A stretch of DNA of 64,000 bases from Paraburkholderia sp. HP33-1 (GTDB lineage Bacteria; Pseudomonadota; Gammaproteobacteria; Burkholderiales; Burkholderiaceae). The DNA is taken from contig NZ_JAJEJR010000002.1 in assembly GCF_021390595.1 (NCBI RefSeq), positions 1,612,001 through 1,676,000 on the forward strand, written 5' to 3'. Positions 1 through 8,632 of this stretch are shown one piece after another. Numbering within the stretch: position 1 is the stretch's first letter; every line of letters begins with the position of its first letter. Position numbers and translations under genes: made by a program. A model generated the notes under the pieces. The model was not told where the DNA came from. It was given only the letters and a program-made list of their open reading frames with translations, and ran no database searches.

Positions 1-38
1 TATTTGACCTGACCATCACGAAATTCGATTAATTGATC

Positions 39-914
39 ATGCTCAGCGAGTTGAAAACCTTCATCGCCGTCAGCCAATACGGCACGTTTTCCGGTGCGGG
101 CGCGCGCATCGGGCTCACGCAATCGGCCGTCAGCGCGCAGATGCAGCGGCTCGAAGAGGAGCTCGGCTTCCAGCTGTTCGACCGCACCGGGCGCTCGGCG
201 ACGCTCAACGAAGCGGGCCGCGAAACACTCGCGTTGGCCGAGGAAATGATGACGCTCTACGCGCGGCTCTCCGAGCGCAGCGCAGGCGCCGCCAAAAGCG
301 GCATGCTGCGGGTCGGCGCGATCGCGTCCGCGCAGGTGTCGCTGCTCGCCGACGCGCTCGCGCGCTTTCGCGACGAGCGCCCCGGCTGGCGGATTCGCGT
401 GGTGCCGGGCGTATCGCTGGGGCTGCTCGGCCAGGTCGACTCGGGCGAGCTCGATCTGGCCGTCATCATCAAGCCGCCGTTCGCATTGCCGTCGGAACTC
501 GAATGGCGCACGCTCGTCGCCGAACCGTTCGTGCTGCTCGCGCCGAAAAAGCTCGCGCGCGGCGGCCGCTCGTGGCGCGAACTGCTGCGCAGCGAACCAT
601 TTATCCGCTACGACCGCGCGTCGTTCGGCGGACGGCTCGTCGACCGCTTTCTGCGGCGCGCGCGCCTCACCGTGCGCGACGCGGTCGAGCTCGACGAATT
701 GCAGGCGATCGTGCAACTGGTCGCGCGCGGCATGGGTGTCGCGCTGATTCCCAATACGGCCGGGCTCGGCAAATGGCCCGCGAGCGTGGTGGCGCTCGAA
801 CTCGGCGACGCGACCTTTGAGCGTGACATCGGGCTCGTGCTGCGGCCCCGGCACAGCCGGCCGGTGGTCGCGGATGCGTTGGCGGAGTGTATTGCGGCGG
901 CGGCGCAGGGGTGA
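39..914 (+). CDS. LysR-family transcriptional regulator
   Basis: A 291-residue regulator of the usual LysR length. The first 60 residues form the winged helix-turn-helix (LKTFIAVSQYGTFSGAGARI, then LTQSAVSAQMQRLEEELG), and the remainder is a periplasmic-binding-like effector domain. The frame can open at a TTG at 33, but the ATG at 39 puts the protein N terminus where the family expects it. The gene starts close to the window edge, so the neighbour it might divergently regulate lies outside; the downstream gene kup is codirectional and about 160 bases away. The target and the inducer cannot be read from the sequence. Confidence 0.9.
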   Translation: MLSELKTFIAVSQYGTFSGAGARIGLTQSAVSAQMQRLEEELGFQLFDRTGRSATLNEAGRETLALAEEMMTLYARLSERSAGAAKSGMLRVGAIASAQVSLLADALARFRDERPGWRIRVVPGVSLGLLGQVDSGELDLAVIIKPPFALPSELEWRTLVAEPFVLLAPKKLARGGRSWRELLRSEPFIRYDRASFGGRLVDRFLRRARLTVRDAVELDELQAIVQLVARGMGVALIPNTAGLGKWPASVVALELGDATFERDIGLVLRPRHSRPVVADALAECIAAAAQG

Positions 915-1072
915 GCGGTTTGCCCGGCGGATTCGACGCGAGTTCGATCACGGTGGCACGCGCGTGACATGGTGACGCGAAGCGCATTTTCGCCCGAAAT
1001 TTCTATACTTCCTCTAGCGAATACGTGGCGCGCCCATCACGGCGCACGCGCGATTCGTATGAGGAGGCAGAC

Positions 1073-2989
1073 ATGGGACGCTCCGCAACCGCCGCGACGG
1101 CGCAGGACCACCACGGCGAAGCCTCACCGGCTCTTCCGGCGCTCGCGCTGGCCGCGCTCGGCGTGGTCTACGGCGACATCGGCACGAGCCCGCTCTATAC
1201 ACTCGCCACGGTGTTCGACCCCGCCAACGGTCTCGCGCTCAATGCTTTCAATATCGTCGGCATCGTCTCGCTGATCTTCTGGTCGCTGATGATCGTGGTT
1301 TCGCTCAAGTACGTCGTGCTGATCCTGCGGGCGAACAACCACGGCGAAGGCGGCATCATGGCGCTGCTCGCGCTCGCCGCGTCATCGATCGCGTCGCGGC
1401 CGCGCTTGCGTCGTGCGCTCCTCGTGGTAGGCGTGATGGGCGCGGCGCTCTTCTTCGGCGATAGCATCATTACGCCCGCCATCTCCGTGCTCAGCGCCGT
1501 GGAGGGGCTCGAAGTCGTCGAGCCTGGGCTCAAGACCTATGTCATTCCGGTGACGCTCGCCGCGATCATCGTCCTGTTCGTCACGCAAAAGCACGGCACG
1601 GGCGGCATCGGCGCCGTGTTCGGGCCCGTGATGGTGCTCTGGTTCATCGTGATCGGCGTGGCAGGTGTCGTGAATATCATGGCCGTGCCGGTCGTGCTCT
1701 ACGCGCTGAATCCGCTGGAAGGGCTCGCGTTCTGCCTGCATCACCGCTGGCTAGCGTTCGTCGCGCTCGGCGCGGTCGTGCTCTCACTCACGGGCGCCGA
1801 GGCGCTCTACGCCGACATGGGCCATTTCGGCAAGCGGCCCATTCGCCTTACGTGGTTCGGCGTCGTTTTTCCCGCGCTCGCGCTCAACTATCTGGGCCAG
1901 GGCGCGCTGCTGCTGGCGAACCCCGGCGCGGTGCAAAACCCGTTCTACCGGCTCTTTCCGCAATGGGCCATCGTGCCGATGATCGTGCTGGCGACCGTCG
2001 CCACCGTGATCGCCTCGCAGGCCGTTATTTCGGGCACCTATTCGATGACGATGCAGGCCATGCAGCTTTCCTTCCTGCCGCGCATGAACATCGTGCATAC
2101 GTCGGAACGCGAGATCGGGCAAATCTACGTGCCCGGCATCAACTGGATTCTGCTCGTCGCCGTGGTTGCGGCGGTGGTGGGCTTCCGCTCGTCCACGGCT
2201 CTCGGCTCCGCGTATGGCATCGCCGTGACCGGCACGATGCTCATTACGACGTTCCTCACGTTCTTCGTCGTGCATTACGCATGGCGCTACAACTGGCTGC
2301 TGTGCGTGCTTTCCACCTCGTTCTTCTTCGTGATCGACGCGATGTTCTTTTCGGCGAACCTGCTCAAGATCGTGGATGGAGGCTGGTTCCCGCTCGTGGT
2401 CGGTGGGATCATGTTCACGATCATGGCGACATGGGGACGCGGCTGGGAAATGATGATGGCCGAAGCGCGCGTGCGGGCGGGAAAGACGCCGCTCAAACAG
2501 TACCTCACTACGCTGCTCGCGACGTCGCCGACGCGCGTGGGCGGCACGGCGATCTTCCTCACGCCCGACGCCGAAGCGGTGCCGCACGCGCTCGTCAACA
2601 ACCTGCGGCACAACCGCGTGCTGCATGAGCGCACGGTTTTCCTCAGCGTGATAACGAAGAGCGTGCCGTGGGTGGCCGAAAGCGAGCGCGTACAGATCAG
2701 GCCGCTTTGCGCGGGCTGTTGGCACGCAACGGTGAACTACGGATTCAAGGACGAAGTGGACTTGCCTCGGACGCTGGCCGCCCACAAATCGCTGGAATTC
2801 CCCTTCGATCCGCACGACACCTCGTGGTTCCTGAGCCGCGCGGCCGTCGTGCCCAAAAGCGGGCACGGTATGGCGTTATGGCGCGAGCGGCTGTTCGCGG
2901 TGATGCTGCACAACGTGGGCAATATCGCGGCGTTTTTCAAACTGCCGGCCAATCGCGTGATCGAAGTGGGTGCGCGGGTGGAGATCTAG
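1073..2989 (+). CDS. kup: Kup-type low-affinity potassium uptake protein
   Basis: Predicted inner-membrane K+/H+ symporter of the KUP/HAK/KT family, 638 residues, close to the usual 620-640. The family signature VVYGDIGTSPLYT is at about residues 31-43, followed by about twelve hydrophobic segments and a soluble C-terminal domain of about 170 residues. I chose the ATG at 1073 because it follows GAGGAGGCAG; the frame stays open further upstream without a comparable ribosome binding site. It ends in a hairpin that also contains the stop codon of the convergent NuoF-like gene. Burkholderiaceae often carry several kup copies, so this may not be the only one in the genome. Confidence 0.95.
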   Translation: MGRSATAATAQDHHGEASPALPALALAALGVVYGDIGTSPLYTLATVFDPANGLALNAFNIVGIVSLIFWSLMIVVSLKYVVLILRANNHGEGGIMALLALAASSIASRPRLRRALLVVGVMGAALFFGDSIITPAISVLSAVEGLEVVEPGLKTYVIPVTLAAIIVLFVTQKHGTGGIGAVFGPVMVLWFIVIGVAGVVNIMAVPVVLYALNPLEGLAFCLHHRWLAFVALGAVVLSLTGAEALYADMGHFGKRPIRLTWFGVVFPALALNYLGQGALLLANPGAVQNPFYRLFPQWAIVPMIVLATVATVIASQAVISGTYSMTMQAMQLSFLPRMNIVHTSEREIGQIYVPGINWILLVAVVAAVVGFRSSTALGSAYGIAVTGTMLITTFLTFFVVHYAWRYNWLLCVLSTSFFFVIDAMFFSANLLKIVDGGWFPLVVGGIMFTIMATWGRGWEMMMAEARVRAGKTPLKQYLTTLLATSPTRVGGTAIFLTPDAEAVPHALVNNLRHNRVLHERTVFLSVITKSVPWVAESERVQIRPLCAGCWHATVNYGFKDEVDLPRTLAAHKSLEFPFDPHDTSWFLSRAAVVPKSGHGMALWRERLFAVMLHNVGNIAAFFKLPANRVIEVGARVEI

Positions 2990-3014
2990 GGCCGAGCGCT
3001 GCGTCTCGGCCCTA
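2987..3014. terminator. Hairpin shared by two convergent stop codons
   Basis: Perfect 10-bp stem TAGGGCCGAG / CTCGGCCCTA with an 8-base loop. The left arm begins with the TAG stop of kup and the right arm ends with the reverse-complement TAG stop of the NuoF-like gene. The symmetry makes it usable from either direction. There is no strong T tract, so true rho-independent termination is an inference. Confidence 0.6.
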
Positions 3015-4256
3015 CGCCATCAACAGCGCTTCATATTCCTCGCGGAACTGGTTCATCGAACTCTCTACCACCGTCACCGCGCCGTCGATCAAACCGCAAC
3101 GCCCGCTGCCCGGAAGCACGCAGCACAGGTTCTCCAGTGCTTCCAGATCGGCGCGCACACCACGTCCCGTGTCGAGCCGGTTGAGAAGCCGCATCATCTG
3201 AAACGTTCCGCCCTTGCATGGCGGGCACTGGCCGCACGAACCCTGAGCGAAGAAATTCACGTATTCCGCGACCTTGCGCACGATGCTGGTGCCTTCCGAC
3301 ACGACGATCATCGCGCCCGTCCCCAGACGCGAACGGCGTTGGCGCACCGAGTCGAAGTCCAGTGCAACGTCGAGGTCGCGCTTCGTCAGCAGGGTGTTGG
3401 ATGGACCACCCGTGAAGACCGCCTTGAATTCCTTGCCCTGCAGCATGCCGCCGCCGTGCTGGAAGACCAGCGTCTCCAGGCTCGTGCCCATCGGCAGTTC
3501 GTACAGACCGGGAAGGAGCACATCGCCGGAGAGCGAATACAGCTTGGTTCCGGCCGCGTTCCCTACGCCGAGGTCCCGGTACCACTGCGCGCCGTGGCGC
3601 AGAATCCCCGGTACATGGGCCAGCGTCTCGATGTTGTTGACGATGGTCGGCGCGCCATGCACGCCATGCTCGGCCGGGAAAGGCGGCTTGCGCCGCGGAA
3701 ACGGAAAGCCGCCTTCGACGCTGGCGATCACCGCCGTTTCCTCTCCCCCGATGTACAACCCCGAGCTAGGGACCACGGCAAGCGACACGGGCACGCCAAG
3801 CCAGCTCTCGATCGCGGCGAATTGCGCGTGACCCGACCATTGCTTCACCGCCTCGCGAGTCACCGCGAGTGACACCGTCTGGTGCGGATTGACATACAGA
3901 ACGACATGGTTGGCCCGCGTCGCCAGTGCGGCAATCAGTGCGCCCTCGATCACCTGATGCGGCGTGTGTTCGAGCAGAAAGCGATCCTTGAAGGTGCCCG
4001 GCTCGTCCTCGTTGCCATTGCAGATCACGTACTTGTCACCGTCAGGGGCGGCCGCGACCGGCGCCCACTTCCGATGCGCCGGAAAGCCAGCACCTCCCAT
4101 GCCGCGCAGGTCGGCCTGGGCGATTTCGGCGATGATCGCCCCCGGGTCTTCGAGCGCTTTGGCGAGTCCCTCTCCGCCACCGCACGCGAACCACGCATCA
4201 AGGTCGGCGCCGACGCGGAAATCGTCCCTCATCAAGCACTGATTCAATGTTTGCAT
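3012..4256 (-). CDS. NuoF/HoxF-like NAD(H)-FMN-[4Fe-4S] flavoprotein subunit
   Basis: A 414-residue protein related to the NADH-binding subunit of complex I and NAD-linked hydrogenases. Visible elements are the FMN-site glycine loop RGMGGAGFP (about residues 51-59), CNGNEDEPGTFKDR (about 79-92), the NADH loop YIGGEETAVIASVEG, KLYSLSGDV, and C-terminal cluster ligands in CGQCPPCKGG plus a last cysteine in GSGRCGLIDGA. The thioredoxin-like NuoE partner is absent. The start at 4256 follows ACGGAG; an alternative TTG at 4280 overlaps the upstream stop. It is the last gene after the ferredoxin and FrdA-like genes, so I infer it is the NAD(P)H module of a soluble complex with them, not part of respiratory complex I. 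Confidence 0.85.
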   Translation of the reverse strand: MQTLNQCLMRDDFRVGADLDAWFACGGGEGLAKALEDPGAIIAEIAQADLRGMGGAGFPAHRKWAPVAAAPDGDKYVICNGNEDEPGTFKDRFLLEHTPHQVIEGALIAALATRANHVVLYVNPHQTVSLAVTREAVKQWSGHAQFAAIESWLGVPVSLAVVPSSGLYIGGEETAVIASVEGGFPFPRRKPPFPAEHGVHGAPTIVNNIETLAHVPGILRHGAQWYRDLGVGNAAGTKLYSLSGDVLLPGLYELPMGTSLETLVFQHGGGMLQGKEFKAVFTGGPSNTLLTKRDLDVALDFDSVRQRRSRLGTGAMIVVSEGTSIVRKVAEYVNFFAQGSCGQCPPCKGGTFQMMRLLNRLDTGRGVRADLEALENLCCVLPGSGRCGLIDGAVTVVESSMNQFREEYEALLMA

Positions 4257-4276
4257 CGCGTGCTCCGTGGTTCGCC

Positions 4277-5926
4277 TCAACGGATGCCGCCGATCACGCG
4301 CCCGCGCGCGCTCGAGCGCAATCCTGCATCGACGCGCAGATCAAAATGGGCATAGGCGGGAAAAAGCTGCGGCGCCTTAACGTGAAGCGGCAGTCCCGCC
4401 TGCGTCAGCTCTCTCTGCCACGCGTGCACGTGACCGATTCCGGCGCGGCTCGCCATGACCCACTCCCTGGATTGCGCCGCCTTCGCGCCGGCACGGCGCC
4501 CCATGCTCAGAATGTCGAGCAGCGCGTTACCCATCAACCGGTTGCGGCCATGGATGCCGCCCGTCACCTCGCCGACGCAGAAAAGGCCCGGTACGTTCGT
4601 GGCGCCGTCCTTGTCGATGGCGACACCGCCGTTCTGGTAGTGGAGCGTGGGATAAACGAGGAACGGCTCCTGCGCCGCATCGATGCCGCACTTGTGTGCG
4701 AGATGGCGAAGCGTGACGAGACGCTTCTCCAGGATGCCGGGATGCTCGATTTCGAGCGTCGGCGTATCGAGGAACACCCCAACCTGGCCTTCGCGCTCGA
4801 TCCCGCGCCCCTGCTCGCACTCGCGCAGGATGGCCGAGGCGACCACGTCGCGCGGCTTGAGCTCGTCGACGAAACGTTCGCCTTCGCCGTTCAGGAGTCT
4901 CGCCCCCGCGGATCGCGCCGCCTCGGAAATCAGGCCGCCCGCCAGATGGTGCGGGTAGGCGATGCCGGTCGGATGGTACTGGAACGAGTCGAGTTCGCGC
5001 AGGCGCGCGCCGATCCGATAGGCGAGCACCAGACCGTCGGCGGTGGCGCCGTAGTGATTGGAGGTCGGGAAAGAATTCAGGTGCAGTCGCCCGGCGCCGC
5101 CAGTGGCGAGGATCACGGCGCGTGCGCGCACCAGCACGAAGGTCCGCCATTCGAGGTTGTAGATCACCGCTCCGGCGCAGCCCCCGCGCTCATCGGACAG
5201 CAGTTCGACCAGAGGGCAGCGGTTCCACAGCTCGATGCCGGGCTCGAGGTCCACCGCCTCGCGCAGCACGCGCATCATTTCGAGGCCGGTATAGTCCCGA
5301 TACGACAGAATCCGCGCCGCCGATGCGCCACCTGGCTTCTTGCGCAACAGATTGCCGCCGAGCGGCTGGTCCTCTTCCAGATCGAACATCATGCCGAGCT
5401 GGATCAGCCAGCGAATCACATCGGGACCGTCCATCACCATCTGCGCTACGAGTTCAGGTTCGCCGCAGAAGTGTCCGGCGCGAAGCGTGTCTTCGAAGTG
5501 CAGTTGGGGACTGTCATCCTCGCCGACGGCCGCCTGGATTCCGCCTTCGGCCATCACGGTATTGCTGTCACCGAGGCGCAGCTTGGTGGCGAGGATGACC
5601 CGCGCGCCCTGCTTCGCCGCCGTGAGCGCCGCTGCGCAGCCCCCACCGCCGCCGCCGATCACCAGCACATCGGTAGTCATCAGCTGCGCGCCGGCGATGT
5701 CGACATCATCGATCAGCGCGTTGGCCTGCAGATGGCGCGCGAGATCAGGCTGGCAGGGTTCGCCGCGATTGACACCGACGCTCAGGGTGACGCGCGCATG
5801 CGGCCCATGGTCAGGGTGATAGGCCTTCAGGAGTTCATCGACAGGGACGTCGTCGCTGCGCGTGCTGGCCTCCATGCCGGGGCGGTAGCGCTGGCGCGCG
5901 TCATCGTAGGGTATGCCGGAGGACAT
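4277..5926 (-). CDS. Fumarate reductase/succinate dehydrogenase-like flavoprotein
   Basis: 549 residues. An N-terminal stretch of about 80 residues precedes the FAD-binding fold (VLVIGGGGGGCAAA, about 87-100). Fumarate-reductase landmarks are present: FQYHPTG, PRDVVASAI (substrate-binding arginine region), LHYQNGG and GGIHGRNRLMGNALLD. Where succinate dehydrogenases have SHTVxAxGG, with the histidine that binds FAD covalently, this protein has SNTVMAEGG (Asn at about 122). I infer non-covalent FAD, as in soluble fumarate reductases and L-aspartate oxidase. It sits between the ferredoxin and NuoF-like genes; no membrane anchor (SdhC/D) is nearby. The substrate could be fumarate/succinate or another unsaturated or 2-hydroxy dicarboxylate. 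Confidence 0.85.
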   Translation of the reverse strand: MSSGIPYDDARQRYRPGMEASTRSDDVPVDELLKAYHPDHGPHARVTLSVGVNRGEPCQPDLARHLQANALIDDVDIAGAQLMTTDVLVIGGGGGGCAAALTAAKQGARVILATKLRLGDSNTVMAEGGIQAAVGEDDSPQLHFEDTLRAGHFCGEPELVAQMVMDGPDVIRWLIQLGMMFDLEEDQPLGGNLLRKKPGGASAARILSYRDYTGLEMMRVLREAVDLEPGIELWNRCPLVELLSDERGGCAGAVIYNLEWRTFVLVRARAVILATGGAGRLHLNSFPTSNHYGATADGLVLAYRIGARLRELDSFQYHPTGIAYPHHLAGGLISEAARSAGARLLNGEGERFVDELKPRDVVASAILRECEQGRGIEREGQVGVFLDTPTLEIEHPGILEKRLVTLRHLAHKCGIDAAQEPFLVYPTLHYQNGGVAIDKDGATNVPGLFCVGEVTGGIHGRNRLMGNALLDILSMGRRAGAKAAQSREWVMASRAGIGHVHAWQRELTQAGLPLHVKAPQLFPAYAHFDLRVDAGLRSSARGRVIGGIR

Positions 5927-5941
5927 GATGTTTCGCTCCGG

Positions 5942-6580
5942 TTAGCGCGGCGGCTGCGCGCCCGGCGCATCGAAGTCGATCTTCATTTCACCGCTCTCGA
6001 TCTGCTGGAGCCGCCGCATCAGATTGGCCGGACGCAGCGAAAGCGACGCGCGCATCCGGCGCACGAACACACCCAGATGGTTCGGCCGGATATGCTCGGG
6101 GCATGCAAGCGTGCACAGGTTGCACATCACACACTCGTCGAATACCTGGCCCGCTGCGGCCAGATTGCCCTCCACCGCCAGGTTCACGCCGCGCTGCACT
6201 TCGAGCCCCTTTGGACAGGCGCGGTCGCAGCCACTGCAATGACGACAATGCGACGCTTCCGGGAAGATCTCGGCGATCTGGCGCAGCGTCTGCCAGCTGT
6301 CGTCGATATCCTCGATGCGATAGAAGTGACGTACCGACTCGGTGAAGTAATCGAGGAAGGCGACCTGCATGCCGTCTTCGACGAGGGTCTCGCAGGCGAG
6401 CGCGGTTTTGACTTCCTGCTCGCCGCTACGCCGCACCATCACACGGCATGAGCCGCACACACCCTGGGACATGCAGCCGACCCCCTCGACGAGGGTCTGT
6501 CCCGCGTGCCCCATGGCCTGCAGGATCGAGCAGTTGGCGGGCGCCTGAATCTCGCGCCCTTCGATACTCACGCGAACCAT
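5942..6580 (-). CDS. 2Fe-2S plus two 4Fe-4S ferredoxin-type electron-transfer subunit
   Basis: 212 residues with an SdhB-like layout but different cluster ligands. The plant-type 2Fe-2S site is C36-x5-C42-x2-C45-x17-C63. Two complete CxxCxxCxxxCP motifs follow (C112/115/118/122 and C150/153/156/160). Classical SdhB/FrdB proteins have a 3Fe-4S site third, next to the quinone; here both later sites look like standard 4Fe-4S. It is the first gene of a three-gene operon. I infer that it carries electrons between the FrdA-like subunit and the NuoF-like subunit rather than to quinone. Confidence 0.85.
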   Translation of the reverse strand: MVRVSIEGREIQAPANCSILQAMGHAGQTLVEGVGCMSQGVCGSCRVMVRRSGEQEVKTALACETLVEDGMQVAFLDYFTESVRHFYRIEDIDDSWQTLRQIAEIFPEASHCRHCSGCDRACPKGLEVQRGVNLAVEGNLAAAGQVFDECVMCNLCTLACPEHIRPNHLGVFVRRMRASLSLRPANLMRRLQQIESGEMKIDFDAPGAQPPR

Positions 6581-6683
6581 GGCCTTGCACTCTCCTTGCG
6601 CGCCGCGAACAGTTCACTGGCGAATGCGCGAAAAAGGTCATATAAACCTTAGCACACGGATGCTTACGGGACAGGGGCAGCGC

Positions 6684-8126
6684 ATGAAAACTTTCTGGAA
6701 GGCCATCGCTCCCCTGATCGTGGTGATCGTGATCGCACTGATTCCGGCGCCTGCCGGTCTCGAGCAGCACACGTGGTATTACTTCGGCATTTTCGCGGGA
6801 GTGATCGTCGGGTTGATGCTGGAGCCCATTCCGGGCGCGGCGATCGGTCTTATCGCGGTGACGATCGTGGCTGTGTTCAGTGAGTGGGTGTTCTTCAGTC
6901 CCGAACAACTCGCCAAGCCCGGTTTCAATGTGGCGGGCGCGGGCCTCAGCTGGGCCCTTTCCGGTTTCTCGAACGGCACCGTGTGGCTGATCTTTGGCGC
7001 CTTCATGTTCGCCCTTGGATACGATAAAACCGGGCTCGGCCGCCGCATTGCGCTGATGCTCGTGCGCGCGCTGGGCCGCCGCACCCTCACGCTCGGCTAT
7101 GCGGTGATGGTGGCTGACGCCGTGCTCGCGCCATTCACCCCTTCCAACACCGCCCGCAGCGGCGGGACGATCTTCCCGGTGATTCGCAGTTTGCCGCCGC
7201 TCTACGACTCGAAACCGAACGATCCGTCGGCACGGCGCATCGGCTCGTACATCATGTGGATAGCTATCGCCACCACCTGCGTGACGAGTTCGATGTTCCT
7301 CACCGCGCTCGCGCCCAATCTGCTCGCTGTCGAACTCGTCAAGAAAACGGTCAACGTCGACCTTCAGTGGACGCAGTGGTTTCTGGCCTTCGCGCCCGCC
7401 GGCATCCTGCTGCTACTGGCCGTACCGCTACTCACCTATATGATCTATCCGCCGCAGGTGAAGCAGAGCGCCGAAGTGCCAGCCTGGGCTGCCCAGCAAC
7501 TCAAGGAGATGGGGCCGCTCAGCCGGCGGGAAATCATGCTCGCGGTGCTCGTGCTGATCGCCCTCGCGCTGTGGGTCTTTGCGGACGCCTACGTCAATCC
7601 CACGACCGCGGCGCTGATGGTGATCGCGCTGATGCTGGTCACGAGGGTGGTGAGCTGGGACGACATGCTTACCAACAAACAGGCGTGGAATACGCTCGTG
7701 TGGTTCGCGACGCTTGTCGCCCTCGCCGATGGGCTCAGCAGGACCGGCTTCGTCAAATGGTTCGCCGCGACGATCTCGACCCACATGAGCGGCTTTCCCC
7801 CGACGACGGCGGCGATCGTACTCGTGCTGATCTTTTTCTTCACGCATTACATGTTCGCGAGCGTGACGGCTCATACGACGGCGATGCTGCCGGTCATGCT
7901 GGCGGTGGGCTCGACCATTCCCGGCATGCCGATGGAGGCATTTGCGCTGATGCTCTCGCTGACTCTGGGGATCATGGGGATCCTGACGCCTTATGGAGCC
8001 GGGCCGAGTCCTGTCTACTTCGGCAGCGGGTACCTGCCCGCGGGTGACTTCTGGAGACTCGGGCTGATTTTCGGCGTCGTGTATATCGCTGCGTTTCTTT
8101 TGATTTGTGCGCCCATCCTGCTTTGA
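6684..8126 (+). CDS. DASS/SLC13-family dicarboxylate (divalent anion) carrier
   Basis: 480-residue membrane protein with about a dozen hydrophobic segments, belonging to the divalent anion:Na+ symporter / 2-oxoglutarate-malate translocator family (CitT, TtdT, YbhI-like). The segment APFTPSNTARSGGT matches the family's substrate-loop SNT motif, and a second half-site lies near TAHTTAMLP. I start it at ATG 6684, giving an N terminus MKTFWKAIAP immediately before the first membrane helix; an ATG at 6660 is possible. It is transcribed divergently from the FrdA-like operon, about 100 bases away, which suggests it supplies that complex with its dicarboxylate substrate or exports the product. Confidence 0.88.
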   Translation: MKTFWKAIAPLIVVIVIALIPAPAGLEQHTWYYFGIFAGVIVGLMLEPIPGAAIGLIAVTIVAVFSEWVFFSPEQLAKPGFNVAGAGLSWALSGFSNGTVWLIFGAFMFALGYDKTGLGRRIALMLVRALGRRTLTLGYAVMVADAVLAPFTPSNTARSGGTIFPVIRSLPPLYDSKPNDPSARRIGSYIMWIAIATTCVTSSMFLTALAPNLLAVELVKKTVNVDLQWTQWFLAFAPAGILLLLAVPLLTYMIYPPQVKQSAEVPAWAAQQLKEMGPLSRREIMLAVLVLIALALWVFADAYVNPTTAALMVIALMLVTRVVSWDDMLTNKQAWNTLVWFATLVALADGLSRTGFVKWFAATISTHMSGFPPTTAAIVLVLIFFFTHYMFASVTAHTTAMLPVMLAVGSTIPGMPMEAFALMLSLTLGIMGILTPYGAGPSPVYFGSGYLPAGDFWRLGLIFGVVYIAAFLLICAPILL

Positions 8127-8260
8127 GGTTTGAGGCCGCTTGCCGTGCCGGAAATAAATACTGTGCGGCTTGTCGCCTCGCGCGACCGCGCTTCGAGCGG
8201 CGGTGCGAATCTCATACGCTGTACCGAGCTTCCAAAGCTTGATGTGGTGCTTCATTCTCC

Positions 8261-8290
8261 TTGCCACTCACCCCATATTTCGACTATTAT
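8261..8290 (+). promoter_or_regulatory. Putative arsR promoter for a leaderless transcript
   Basis: TTGCCA (8261-8266) and TATTAT (8285-8290) are separated by 18 bases and fit a sigma-70 promoter. The -10 lies in the spacer of the operator dyad, and transcription would begin at or next to the A of the arsR start codon at 8297. No Shine-Dalgarno sequence is visible in front of that ATG, which agrees with a leaderless mRNA. This is a prediction from spacing only. Confidence 0.5.
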
Positions 8291-8300
8291 CGAAATATGG
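8273..8300. promoter_or_regulatory. ArsR operator dyad
   Basis: Perfect inverted repeat with 11-bp arms, CCATATTTCGA and TCGAAATATGG, around a 6-base spacer. It covers the putative -10 box and the arsR start codon, so a bound repressor would block its own operon. AT-rich dyads of this type are typical ArsR/SmtB sites. Confidence 0.8.
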
Positions 8301-8632
8301 AAACAGACCAGACCATCGCCGCTTTGGCGGCACTCGCGCACGAGTCCAGGCTCGCGATCTTTCGCGCTCTCGTACAGGCAGGCCCCGAGGGCATGCCTGC
8401 TGGCCAGATTGCCACGTTGCTCGATGTACCGCCGTCTTCGCTCTCCTTCCACCTGAAGGAGCTGTCTCACGCGCAGCTCGTCACCAGCCGTCAGGAAGGC
8501 CGGTTTGTCTACTACTGCGCAAACTTCGACACGATGAACGGCCTGCTGGCCTATCTCACCGAGAACTGCTGCGGCGGCAACCCCTGCACGCCGGCTTCAG
8601 CGTGTTCTTCCTCCACGGAGAAGCAGTCATGA
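8297..8632 (+). CDS. arsR: ArsR-family arsenite-responsive repressor
   Basis: 111-residue ArsR/SmtB winged-helix protein; the DNA-reading helix is in LLDVPPSSLSFHLKELSHA. The usual helix-3 CVC arsenic site is absent. Instead cysteines C91, C92 and C97 lie in a C-terminal tail (ENCCGGNPC), like the C-terminal As(III) site described for Acidithiobacillus-type ArsR. I infer arsenite/antimonite sensing with derepression of arsR-arsI-arsC-aqpS. The ATG at 8297 lies inside the operator. The stop overlaps the arsI start (ATGA). Confidence 0.9.
   Translation: METDQTIAALAALAHESRLAIFRALVQAGPEGMPAGQIATLLDVPPSSLSFHLKELSHAQLVTSRQEGRFVYYCANFDTMNGLLAYLTENCCGGNPCTPASACSSSTEKQS

Noticed and set aside
4247..6451. 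A plus-strand open frame of about 730 codons
   Set aside because: Antisense to the FrdA-like and ferredoxin genes, whose motifs are unmistakable on the other strand; no similarity on this strand.
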